From IMG/VR virus record IMGVR_UViG_3300041809_000527, positions 1 through 35,979 of that record: a stretch of DNA of 35,979 nucleotides; one strand, given 5' to 3'. The notes below the pieces were generated by a model. The model did not search any database. It saw only the letters and a list, made by a program, of their open reading frames with translations, and was not told the DNA's origin. Made by a program: the position numbers and the translations under genes. Shown here piece by piece: positions 18,479 to 26,572 of the stretch. This stretch comes from a virus. Numbering within the stretch: the first letter of the stretch is position 1; the number at the start of each line of letters is the position of its first letter.

Positions 18479-18775
18479 GTGGCCGACCACCTTCAGTACC
18501 CTTGCGAAGACCATGAGGCGCGCTTGCAACGACATACGGCATCTCTCGCCGCCCTTGAGGTGCAAATGAAAGACCTTATGGGAAACGGGCAACCTGGGCG
18601 CATTGCCACCATCGAGAAGCAGATCATGAGCCAGCAGAAGACACTCTGGATCGGGGTGGGAATTCTTTCGGCATTGCAGGTCCTCCACGCCAACGGGATG
18701 CTCAACCTCGGGAACCTGTTTCGCGCCTCGCAAACCCAGGACCAGCCGGCGGCAATCCATCAAGTCGTGAAATGA
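18479..18775 (+). CDS. holin-like coiled-coil/membrane protein
   Basis: The product has 98 residues from GTG 18479. A short amphipathic N-terminus (HEARLQRHTASLAALEVQMK) leads to MGNGQPGRIATIEKQI, then one membrane span (about residues 54-72, TLWIGVGILSALQVLH) and a polar tail. The coiled coil plus GNGQPG plus single span layout is that of small phage holin/XhlA-like proteins. Probably part of host lysis, with the lysozyme-like protein at 10827 as a possible partner. AAAGGG is the ribosome-binding site, spaced 12 nt. ATGA overlap with the next gene. Confidence 0.7.
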   Translation: MADHLQYPCEDHEARLQRHTASLAALEVQMKDLMGNGQPGRIATIEKQIMSQQKTLWIGVGILSALQVLHANGMLNLGNLFRASQTQDQPAAIHQVVK

Positions 18776-19488
18776 GCCATACCACTCCAGATCTCGACCG
18801 TCTCAACAATCTGCTAGGCCAAGAGCTTGGGCGCCGTCCTGATGGCCATCCAATCTTCGCGTGGAAAAACAGCGACGATCTGTTTTGGCCGGCATTTAAG
18901 ACGGGACGCTTTAAGACCGAAACTCGCCCTGTTGAACTTCCGATTATTGGGGGCCGCACGGAAATTGCCCACATGCAGATTCAGGTTCCCGAATATGCCC
19001 GCGACCGGCAGTTGCGCGCCCGTAATACCTGGGTGGTCACCAAATGGCTTTCGCCGGAAGATTTGATCTACGGAACCGACCGTCCGCACGGTGAACGCCG
19101 CGGCGATTTCGATGCAATCGACGCACGCCCCCGCCCTTCGCACGCAACCCTTCTGGAAATTTGGAATGAGCGTTATCCTGGCGCGGATTTTCCGGCGCAT
19201 GGATGGCGAGTGCCGACCGATGCAACCCTTCCGGGACGCGAAGGTGGCCCGCGAGAGCCCAACGAGATCGATACCAAGTGGTTTATTGCCTGCGTGAAGG
19301 AGCAGACCCGTCTCGGCTTTCAGGAACGCTTGCAGCAGCAACTTGACGGAGAGGACGCGGCTAACGCTGCTAAAAACAGCACGATTGAAGTGGAGATCCG
19401 CGACAGCTTCCCGGCATTTTTGAACCCGGTTCCAGGGAAGCGCTCAAACTTCGTTTCCTTCCCCTGGACGCGCAAGGATCGATTGTAA
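18772..19488 (+). CDS. hypothetical phage structural-region protein
   Basis: The product has 238 residues, start overlapping the previous stop. No family recognised. It is soluble and charged, with aromatic blocks (NTWVVTKWLSPEDLIYGTDR, LEIWNERYPGADF) and a C-terminus ending FPAFLNPVPGKRSNF and FPWTRKDRL. Located between the holin-like and adaptor-type genes. A virion or assembly role by position only. Confidence 0.7.
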   Translation: MSHTTPDLDRLNNLLGQELGRRPDGHPIFAWKNSDDLFWPAFKTGRFKTETRPVELPIIGGRTEIAHMQIQVPEYARDRQLRARNTWVVTKWLSPEDLIYGTDRPHGERRGDFDAIDARPRPSHATLLEIWNERYPGADFPAHGWRVPTDATLPGREGGPREPNEIDTKWFIACVKEQTRLGFQERLQQQLDGEDAANAAKNSTIEVEIRDSFPAFLNPVPGKRSNFVSFPWTRKDRL

Positions 19489-19497
19489 TGCTATCAT
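19489..19497 (+). promoter_or_regulatory. extended -10 promoter TGC-TATCAT
   Basis: TGC and TATCAT (19492-19497) overlap the end of the preceding gene. AAAGGAGAA and the GTG at 19518 follow, like the cassettes at 9917 and 17857. Confidence 0.55.
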
Positions 19498-19517
19498 TCT
19501 CAAAGGAGAACATTTAA

Positions 19518-20243
19518 GTGGCGAGATATCAGGCGGACGCAGCCTTTATATGCAGCATTTATCCCGGCAAGCTGCCGGTGATTCGCCGGAATTACGGCAC
19601 CAGCGTTCACGGAGAAGGCAAGGGAGCCAACCGTTCAACCACATTCAAGCTGGAGCCCGTCGCACGCGGCGAGAAGCCATTCGTGCTCCCCATCTATGAT
19701 TCCTTTGAAGAAATCCTGGATATTGCGGGGCTCTCGGCTGTGACTAACACGCCGAAAAAGCCACGCATCTCCAAGCCGGTGCCGGTTGAGGCCATTGTTG
19801 CCGACCTCCTCAAAGAGTGGACTGGCGGCCTGTTCAACGTGCCGGCCGGCGCCATGCCGGGAATCATACTGCTCAACCCCATGAAGGTCGAGTTGAAGAA
19901 ATTCGAGGCCGACAACTCCCTTCCAGGTCCGAATCCCGGCGAACTTCAGCAGATGATTGCGCAGCAGACAGCGTATTTCGAGTACCTTTTCAGCGAAGGC
20001 GAGCGTCTGGACGCGCAGAAGGAATGGAAGGAAATCACGGACACCATGAAGCTGGCGGCCGACTGGTTGGGCCACGCCCGTACATGGTCGCACCGTGCCA
20101 TCGCCCGCGATTCTTCGCCCTGCCCGCTTTGCACGGAGATCATTCCAAATGCGGCGGCGGTCTGCCCGCGCTGCCATCAGCAAATCCGGGAGCTTCCGCC
20201 AGAGATCGCGCGGCTGAATGCCGCGCTGCGCAAGACGGCGTAG
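19518..20243 (+). CDS. phage protein with C-terminal zinc ribbon
   Basis: The product has 241 residues from GTG 19518 with AAGGAG 9 nt upstream. The N-terminal part is beta-rich (residues 1-55, RNYGTSVHGEGKGANRSTTF). A helical middle follows, and at about 199-218 CPLC and CPRC form a zinc ribbon near the C-terminus (CPLCTEIIPNAAAVCPRCHQ). It is probably a virion or assembly protein, as neighbours are. The zinc ribbon makes a structural metal or nucleic-acid contact likely. Confidence 0.75.
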   Translation: MARYQADAAFICSIYPGKLPVIRRNYGTSVHGEGKGANRSTTFKLEPVARGEKPFVLPIYDSFEEILDIAGLSAVTNTPKKPRISKPVPVEAIVADLLKEWTGGLFNVPAGAMPGIILLNPMKVELKKFEADNSLPGPNPGELQQMIAQQTAYFEYLFSEGERLDAQKEWKEITDTMKLAADWLGHARTWSHRAIARDSSPCPLCTEIIPNAAAVCPRCHQQIRELPPEIARLNAALRKTA

Positions 20244-20252
20244 GAGGAAACG

Positions 20253-21236
20253 ATGGCCAATTGCTCAGTGCAGAACATCCTCGACGATGTGAGAGCGCTT
20301 CTGAGCGACACGCAAGTTGTGGGCGGCGAAGTTTTCACGAATAATTATTTGCTTGGCGTCACAGGCAGCGGGACTGCCGGATCTGGTTCCCTTTTTGGGG
20401 AACCGTACCGCACAATGTTTAGCAAGATCACAGGCGGCTCCAAGCGTGTTCAGCCGAACTGGCTCATCACAGTTCCCGCCAACACCACGGTAGTTATCCC
20501 TGCCACCTACGGCATCCTGGATTTCAGCGAACCGGAAATGCTGGAGGAGCGTGCTGCCGGAAGCGAAATTGCCATCGCCAGCACTGATACCAGCACGCCG
20601 ATCAACGTTACGTGCTCCTCGCCACATGGACGCGGCCCGAACGGTTCCCAGGTAGAGGGCGCGATCTCTGGCGTTGTGGGTTCCTACGCACCCTGGGGCA
20701 ATTGGTTCGCAACGGTTACCGGAGCCACTACATTCAGCCTCAATGGAAGCGGCAGCGATGGCGTTGCGGGCACGGGAGGGGCATTCTGGCCAAGCTCGCA
20801 GGTGCCATTCACCGAAGTCTATCCAACCGATCTGGTGGGCGCGCTCGACGGGGCGCCGGGAGCCTGCCTGGGCACCTATCTTTGGAGCAATAATCGCCTG
20901 CAATTTCGGGGCGCGACTCAAGCCGTGCAACTCCGCATCACGTACTACGCAAGCGGATCCGCGCCGACGAATCCGAGCTACGTCATCCCCATCGACAATT
21001 GCAGGGATTTCCTTGCGTGCGCCACAGCTTCCGCCGCCGCGCGAGCGAAGGGATGGATGCAGATGTCGGAATCGCTGCGCAATAAGGCGTATGGAGATCC
21101 GAGCCACCCCGAAGAACTGGCGCTCATCGATCTGTTCTATATGAGTCAGGTGCTTGCCGATCAGCGTGGCCCACAGAGACGCCAATTGCCCTTCCGAAAC
21201 CGCCGGTATCGCTACGGCAGTTATCTGTTGCGATAG
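20253..21236 (+). CDS. head-tail adaptor-type protein with Ig-like insertion
   Basis: The product has 327 residues, with a very good TAGGAGGAAACG before the ATG. The N-terminus (VQNILDDVRALLSDTQ, EPYRTMFSKI) matches the start of podovirus adaptor-type proteins that lie between portal and tail. The C-terminus (residues 245-327, DFLACATASAAARAKGWMQM and an Arg-rich tail RRQLPFRNRRYRYG) fits the same role. Residues about 108-183 form an inserted domain (INVTCSSPHG ... TFSLNGSGSDG) related to those at 17886 and 22721. It follows the capsid-region genes in the usual place for an adaptor. Confidence 0.7.
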   Translation: MANCSVQNILDDVRALLSDTQVVGGEVFTNNYLLGVTGSGTAGSGSLFGEPYRTMFSKITGGSKRVQPNWLITVPANTTVVIPATYGILDFSEPEMLEERAAGSEIAIASTDTSTPINVTCSSPHGRGPNGSQVEGAISGVVGSYAPWGNWFATVTGATTFSLNGSGSDGVAGTGGAFWPSSQVPFTEVYPTDLVGALDGAPGACLGTYLWSNNRLQFRGATQAVQLRITYYASGSAPTNPSYVIPIDNCRDFLACATASAAARAKGWMQMSESLRNKAYGDPSHPEELALIDLFYMSQVLADQRGPQRRQLPFRNRRYRYGSYLLR

Positions 21237-21250
21237 GGAACGCCCCACCA

Positions 21251-21259
21251 TGCTATCCT
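21251..21259 (+). promoter_or_regulatory. extended -10 promoter TGC-TATCCT with small leader hairpin
   Basis: TGC and TATCCT (21254-21259) stand 47 nt before the ATG at 21307. The leader holds CCCG/CGGG (21270-21273 with 21281-21284) and AAGGAGAAA. -35 weak. Confidence 0.5.
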
Positions 21260-21306
21260 TTGCTTGAACCCCGGCATTTTCGGGACTCTAAAGGAGAAAA
21301 AGACAC

Positions 21307-22710
21307 ATGGCCAACAAATTAGGAAATCTGACAGCCGCCATTCGCGCTCCGTTCGCAGGGAACCCGAATATTCCGGTCCCGTATCCGAGCGTGGCGTGCA
21401 GTGCGCTGAACGCCCCCGGCATTCCGTTCGAGTGGGCTTACGCCAACCAGTTTGAACAGCGATTCGCCAACGCGGCCGGCACGGATTACATTCACGCAAT
21501 GGCCGTAAACTCCAGCAACCAACTGCTGATAGGCGATGAATTGGCGCGGCAGGCGCGTGCCCATTTCACGTTTTCTCAGTACGTGACAGCGACCATCGTT
21601 TCGCAGATTTTCGCCACGATTCCATCAGCGTGTCGCGTCACGCAAATCCAGTTCATCTGCCACGTTGCGGGCTCCGTCAGCGGCGCCAGCAAGCCAACGC
21701 TCTACGTGGAGCACCTGACGAGTACACAGGCCCCAGGTTCCGGCGTGGCACTTTCGAGCACGGTGGACTGCCATGCGGCTACCGCCGACACACTGCAAAC
21801 TCTCACGCTCAATATGCCGACCACCGGCAATACAGACGATCCAAATCTGTATCTGGCAGTTGGCGACCGCTTGGGAATTGTGGTTGCCGGCACGACAACC
21901 GCCCTGGCCGGCGTCGAAGTCACCGTTACCGTGCAGCCGTTCAAGTCACAATTGGTGACGTTCAGCATTCCGCTGAACGCGGATATCCCGGCGGCCATGG
22001 CGATCTTCACCGCCAATCGGCCCTACATTCTAACCGCAGTTTCGTATTCGCACACGACCAAGGGATCTTCGGGTTCCGCGGTCACGATGCAGATCACTAA
22101 CGATCCAAGCGGGACGGCGCCGGGCGCCGGAACAGCGCTTTTGACCAACAACACCAATGCCGGGTTCGACTGTCGGGGCATAGCAAATACCGTTCAGGTG
22201 GGAGCACTCACGGCAACGGCGGCGAGCTTGCGGCTGGCAACCGGCGGCGCGCTTTCGTTCTCCATCACGGGAACCGCGACTGCTTTGGCCGGGATTTGCA
22301 TCACCCTGACCTTGCAGGCAACAAGCGCTGACCGCATCGAAAAAACCTTCTCACTGTTCAACGTCCACGGCCAAACGGACCTGACCGGGCTTTCCGCGCA
22401 GAATATCTGGACTGCCGACCGAGACTACGAAATCCTGGATATTCGGGAACGCCATGCGGTCGTTGCGGGTCAGGCAGGAACCATCAATGCCTATGTGGAC
22501 TCTGGCACGACTGCTCCCGGCGGAGGACAGGCAGTAGCCACCAGCGCGTTCGATTTGACGGCAACAGCCAATACGGCAGTTGCGGGGACTCTTCAGGTGC
22601 TCGGACTGCGCTTCCTGCTGGCCGGAGACCGGCTCTCGGTCAAAGTAGCGAGCGGCAGCGCGGCGAGTTGCCAAGGAGAACAGATCACGATAGCCCTCCA
22701 GCCTCGGTAG
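21307..22710 (+). CDS. triple-repeat beta-sandwich virion protein
   Basis: The product has 467 residues. After an N-terminal segment (1-75), three related beta modules of about 110-130 residues follow. They contain GSVSGASKPTLYVEHLTSTQ with GDRLGIVVAGTTTALAGVEV (about 120-215), GSAVTMQITNDPSGTAPGAG with GALSFSITGTATALAGICIT (about 250-335), and QAGTINAYVDSGTTAPGGGQ with GDRLSVKVASGSAASCQGEQ (about 385-463). Each ends with a T/V-x-I/V-x-L/V-Q strand. Repeats of this form are known in head-fibre, decoration and tail proteins. It precedes the propeller-like tail protein, so a tail or head decoration role is inferred. Confidence 0.78.
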   Translation: MANKLGNLTAAIRAPFAGNPNIPVPYPSVACSALNAPGIPFEWAYANQFEQRFANAAGTDYIHAMAVNSSNQLLIGDELARQARAHFTFSQYVTATIVSQIFATIPSACRVTQIQFICHVAGSVSGASKPTLYVEHLTSTQAPGSGVALSSTVDCHAATADTLQTLTLNMPTTGNTDDPNLYLAVGDRLGIVVAGTTTALAGVEVTVTVQPFKSQLVTFSIPLNADIPAAMAIFTANRPYILTAVSYSHTTKGSSGSAVTMQITNDPSGTAPGAGTALLTNNTNAGFDCRGIANTVQVGALTATAASLRLATGGALSFSITGTATALAGICITLTLQATSADRIEKTFSLFNVHGQTDLTGLSAQNIWTADRDYEILDIRERHAVVAGQAGTINAYVDSGTTAPGGGQAVATSAFDLTATANTAVAGTLQVLGLRFLLAGDRLSVKVASGSAASCQGEQITIALQPR

Positions 22711-22720
22711 GAGGTGGATC

Positions 22721-24952
22721 GTGGCTTATTTTCCCGGCAATACCAGTGAGATCGACATAACGAACTTCCAGGGGTCAGCCCAAGCGGTTGACCCCTATGT
22801 CCTTGACCTGGCGCATGGTCTTTATTGCCAGAATGCCGATTTCATTACGGGACCGGGTGCAAGTCCGCAAGTGCAGTGCATGACGCGCCGGGGATCCTCC
22901 CAGGTAGCCCAGATTCCGAACAGCGACGGTGGCATCCTGTCGATGTTCAAGTGGTACTTCAACAACGCTGGAACTCAGGATTGCTATGCCGTCTACTATG
23001 CCCCCTCGGTAGGAGCCAAGGCGTACAGCCAGCAATCCGCCTCATTTGTGGCTCTTGTGGCCGTGACGGGCGCCAAGTACCTCTCGTTTGCCACTGATGG
23101 TATCCGTGGATATTTCGCCTTCGGCGACGCCAGCGGGCGTTACAGTGCCAATTCCGGGTACATCTACAATGCCGCGACGGGCAATGCCGACAAGTTGTTT
23201 GCGCCTCCATTCGCAAGTTCCGCCGTGACGATCACGATAAGCTCAACAGGGGCCGGGAATGTGACCATTGGAACACACCGCATCGGGTTTCTCTACACGA
23301 CGAGAAATGGGTACAGCGGCCCTCTCTCTCCGATTTTCGGCAATCAATTCGCGCCCTCGGTCGTTACTGTCACATCTGGCGTATACCAGTCGTTCAACGC
23401 GGCCTTTGCGTTCTCCTCGGTTCCGACATGGATGACCCCAGGCGGCACGATTCAGGTTGTGATGAGTACGGCAGCCAACCCCAACGAGTTCTACGCGGTT
23501 CCCGGAACGATTACGAGTTTTCCCAGCACCCCTGGGACGGTTACGATCTCAGTGAGTATTTCAGACGGAGATTTGGCCGCTACTGGAAATAACGTCACCC
23601 AACAACAGAATCTGTTGGCATCCTCAATCAGCGGGACACCGCCATTCTATCCGAGTGCGATTTTCGCCTATTCTTCGCGCATGTGCTACGTGACCCTGGA
23701 TGCGGCAGGATTCCCGGTTGTCTACATTTCCGATCCGAGTAATTATCAATCCTTGAACGCCGGAAACAACGGGGTTTACCTTCAAGGGAAGGAGATCCCG
23801 GTCCACGGCTGTTCCATTGGACAGGTATGCTACATCGCAAGTCTTTCGGGCCTCTATGCGACCTCTGACAATGGCGGATACCCAGTCACTTGGACCCCCC
23901 CACAACGTGTGGACGGCTCGGTTGGGGTGCTCGCTCCATCGTGTTTACTGGCATCTGCCGGCCGGATTTTGCTGGCTTCCGAAAAAGGGCTTTTCTCTTA
24001 CAGTGGGGGCGCCTTCCCCCAGATTCCTCTTTCCTACTGGCAGGCGCCGGATTGGAACCGGATCAACTGGGCCGCGCCCACGCAGGTAAGCATCGTTGAC
24101 GATGGATTCGACCGCGTAGATCGCGTGATCGCTCCCCTCAATTCGTTGGTGACAAACGCCAGCAATACGAATCCAATTGTCATCACGACCGGCGTGAAGG
24201 TGGGGGCCGCGATTCAACCATACCCGCACCTGATCCAAACCGGCATGAGCGTTACAATCAGCGGAGTCGGTGGCAACACGGCGGCGAATACAACGGCGGT
24301 TGCAACCGTAACCGGACCGAATACGTTCACGATTCCGGTCGCGGGAAATGGGGCCTATACAAGCGGCGGAGTGGTGACACCGAACTCCCCCAACGCCGAA
24401 ATGTCGTGGAATTATTCGCAGGGCGAGCAGGCCGGTTCACTTCTCTATTCGCTGAACGCTTTCACTGCGTACGGACAGGGAGCATCCGCAACAATACACA
24501 ATATCGCAACGGATACCGATGAGGTTTGGTATGCGCCAGCGCAGAGCAATCCAGGAGGCATTATCCGGCGCGTTCTTCCCTCCGATTCGCCAATCTATCA
24601 GGACGTGGATCTCAGCGGCAGCGCCGCGGCTACCAGTTTTCTCTACGAAACCGGGATTGTGCCCGCTTCTGCCGATGAATCCACGACCCTGCACGACTAC
24701 CACGGAGCGCACTTGCGAGTTTCGGGAAATGGCAATCTGAACTTGACGGCCTACGGGATCGACCATCTGCGCAGCACCGTTCCCCCGGCAAGCCCCCTTG
24801 CCATTTCCGGCGCTCCGGGGCTCGAATACTTGGTTAAGTGGTGGTTGCGCTCAGAGCAGCAATCCCTTATGGTTGGGACCAATGCGGTGGGAGCCTTTGC
24901 CATCCTGGCATTCCTCCGTCTCTATTTCACGAATTCTCTGCCGATGCGATAA
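22721..24952 (+). CDS. tail hub / propeller-like virion protein
   Basis: The product has 743 residues from GTG 22721 with TAGGAGGTGG upstream. It is almost all beta, with repeated blade-like strands (for example VCYIASLSGLYATSDNGG, RILLASEKGLFSYSGG, DEVWYAPAQSNPGGIIRRVL), the composition of podovirus tail hub or stabiliser proteins such as those that follow the adaptor. At about 477-557 an Ig-like domain is inserted (PHLIQTGMSVTISGVGGNT, TFTIPVAGNGAYTSGGVV). A short hydrophobic end (AFAILAFLRLYF) closes it. The propeller fold is inferred, not shown. Confidence 0.75.
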   Translation: MAYFPGNTSEIDITNFQGSAQAVDPYVLDLAHGLYCQNADFITGPGASPQVQCMTRRGSSQVAQIPNSDGGILSMFKWYFNNAGTQDCYAVYYAPSVGAKAYSQQSASFVALVAVTGAKYLSFATDGIRGYFAFGDASGRYSANSGYIYNAATGNADKLFAPPFASSAVTITISSTGAGNVTIGTHRIGFLYTTRNGYSGPLSPIFGNQFAPSVVTVTSGVYQSFNAAFAFSSVPTWMTPGGTIQVVMSTAANPNEFYAVPGTITSFPSTPGTVTISVSISDGDLAATGNNVTQQQNLLASSISGTPPFYPSAIFAYSSRMCYVTLDAAGFPVVYISDPSNYQSLNAGNNGVYLQGKEIPVHGCSIGQVCYIASLSGLYATSDNGGYPVTWTPPQRVDGSVGVLAPSCLLASAGRILLASEKGLFSYSGGAFPQIPLSYWQAPDWNRINWAAPTQVSIVDDGFDRVDRVIAPLNSLVTNASNTNPIVITTGVKVGAAIQPYPHLIQTGMSVTISGVGGNTAANTTAVATVTGPNTFTIPVAGNGAYTSGGVVTPNSPNAEMSWNYSQGEQAGSLLYSLNAFTAYGQGASATIHNIATDTDEVWYAPAQSNPGGIIRRVLPSDSPIYQDVDLSGSAAATSFLYETGIVPASADESTTLHDYHGAHLRVSGNGNLNLTAYGIDHLRSTVPPASPLAISGAPGLEYLVKWWLRSEQQSLMVGTNAVGAFAILAFLRLYFTNSLPMR

Positions 24953-24953
24953 T
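24945..24953 (+). promoter_or_regulatory. extended -10 promoter TGC-GATAAT, leaderless
   Basis: TGC and GATAAT (24948-24953) overlap the end of the preceding gene. The predicted start near 24960 is two bases before the ATG at 24962, which has no ribosome-binding site. Confidence 0.5.
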
Positions 24954-24961
24954 CGTGTCAG

Positions 24962-25138
24962 ATGATTTCGCTGGCTCAATACGAAGACGACCGCGCTGAA
25001 GGAAAGCCCGCGATTCCAGCCGTTGCGTGCCCAGAATGCGGAGCGGAATTGTTCGATGACGTGGCTCCGATTTTCGTTGCCGGATGGCGTCGGCTGACGT
25101 GTCCGACATGCAAGTTCTCTAAGGTTGTGAGGGCGTAA
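24962..25138 (+). CDS. small zinc-ribbon protein
   Basis: The product has 58 residues, beginning MISLAQYEDDRAEG. CPEC (23-26) and CPTC (48-51), with DDVAPIFVAGWRRLT between, form a zinc ribbon; KFSKVVRA ends it. No ribosome-binding site, but a -10 box stands at the right distance for a leaderless message. Its stop lies one base before the next ATG. Function unknown. Confidence 0.65.
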   Translation: MISLAQYEDDRAEGKPAIPAVACPECGAELFDDVAPIFVAGWRRLTCPTCKFSKVVRA

Positions 25139-25139
25139 G

Positions 25140-26321
25140 ATGCCGGTCACGAGTCCCAGTTCGCAATCTCTCATCCCGGCCACGCAGCAGAACCCCGGTA
25201 ACGTGCGTCGCATTGCGCAAGGGTTTGTTTCCGGCACCGGCCAAAGTTCCGATCCTTCCCTCTGGACCAATAACGGCCAAGCGCTTCAGTCTGTACAGGA
25301 TCAGCTCGATAAGATCTGGACAGTGCTTCAGCAGTCCATTCCAACGCCAGATCCGATTCAGGTTGTGGACCCCAACGGGGCGTTAATCGCTGAAATTGGG
25401 GACATGGTAGATCCGTCAAACAACACGGCCTACCAAGGGATATGGGTAAACAATCTGTATGCGGGAGGTTCTGGGCCAGCCACTGCCGAGCTCATCGTCA
25501 CTCCCTCGGGAATCGCCGTTAACAATGTCACCATCACCGAAACCGGAAGCGGCGGAACAATTGTCATCAGTCCAACACAGCCCGAAATCCTACTCACGTC
25601 GAATGTCAGCGGAAATCCGACTATAACAATCACTCCCGCCGGCACGTATGGGCCAGAGATTCTGCTGCAAGGAACGGGAGGATGTGAGATTCTAATAACC
25701 ATTTTTGGTTCTTTGCAGCCCGAAATTTCGGTGTACGGCGGCACTGGAAACGGAGGTTCCACAATCTCCCCCGAAGAGATCACTATTCAAGGAACAGGGG
25801 CCGGCAATAGTCCGCAAATCCAGATTGAGAATCAGTCCATCCTGATCGTCAACAGCTTGGACCAGCAGACTTTCAAACTAACGTCGAATAATGCGCAGAA
25901 CGCTTGCACGGCTCTTTTCGAGAATGGTGCCGCAACCATTTCGGTCCTGATTGACACCACGGGAACCACCAACATTGCGATGAACGTGCTGGGGGGGGTT
26001 CTGAATATGGCAAGCGGAGGAGCTGCGATTGCTCAACTTGCCTACGAGGGGGTGGCCATCCTGAACAACTCAGCTCTCCTCTGCGCTGCACTGATAAACT
26101 CGTCCAACTCTGGATATCTCGTAGTCTCAAATTCTTCTGGCATAGGACAAATTACAGCATCCGGGTTAACCGGCAATCTGAACCTCACGGGAGTTTATCA
26201 GCAGAATGGGACCTCTGGCATTTCAGCCACGGCCACGCTTCGAGCGCTGACGCTCGCCGGATCGAATGGCAGCATCACCTTTGCTGGCGGAATCGCCACG
26301 GCCTATACGGCCCCCACATAG
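25140..26321 (+). CDS. tail fibre-like beta protein
   Basis: The product has 393 residues. N-terminal region with a predicted coiled coil (QALQSVQDQLDKIWTVLQQS, about 47-66), then a DPNGALIAEIGDM segment, then long Ser/Thr/Gly/Asn-rich beta repeats to the end, including PEILLTSNVSGN, PEILLQGTGG and PEISVYGGTGN, three similar units of 20-25 residues at about 145-205. The Cys-containing middle (NAQNACTALFENG) and the C-terminal strand-rich block suggest a trimeric fibre. Probably a virion surface or tail fibre. Confidence 0.7.
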   Translation: MPVTSPSSQSLIPATQQNPGNVRRIAQGFVSGTGQSSDPSLWTNNGQALQSVQDQLDKIWTVLQQSIPTPDPIQVVDPNGALIAEIGDMVDPSNNTAYQGIWVNNLYAGGSGPATAELIVTPSGIAVNNVTITETGSGGTIVISPTQPEILLTSNVSGNPTITITPAGTYGPEILLQGTGGCEILITIFGSLQPEISVYGGTGNGGSTISPEEITIQGTGAGNSPQIQIENQSILIVNSLDQQTFKLTSNNAQNACTALFENGAATISVLIDTTGTTNIAMNVLGGVLNMASGGAAIAQLAYEGVAILNNSALLCAALINSSNSGYLVVSNSSGIGQITASGLTGNLNLTGVYQQNGTSGISATATLRALTLAGSNGSITFAGGIATAYTAPT

Positions 26322-26326
26322 GAATT

Positions 26327-26542
26327 ATGCCACCCAAAAAGCTCACCCTTACGATCGATCAGACCATCGAATTTACAAAGACTTGCGCCGAGATGGATGG
26401 ATTCGTGGCCGGTGCCCAAGCCATGTCCGCACATCTCAAAAACCTATTGGTGCAATCCTTGGCGCAGAAGCAACCGGAAGCCCCTCCCGCGCAGCCATCA
26501 GGAGAACACCCTCAGGTGAATACCCCCCAACACCCGGATTAG
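26327..26542 (+). CDS. small helical protein with disordered tail
   Basis: The product has 71 residues: MPPKKLTLTIDQTIEFTK, a helix (FVAGAQAMSAHLKNLLVQSLA) and a Pro/Gln tail. The basic start followed by LTIDQTIEF could be a ribbon-helix-helix-like strand, but the second helix is not typical. Short AGGA ribosome-binding site. Function unknown. Confidence 0.6.
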   Translation: MPPKKLTLTIDQTIEFTKTCAEMDGFVAGAQAMSAHLKNLLVQSLAQKQPEAPPAQPSGEHPQVNTPQHPD

Positions 26543-26572
26543 GTTAAGATTCTCTCAGGAGGATTTTAGCCC

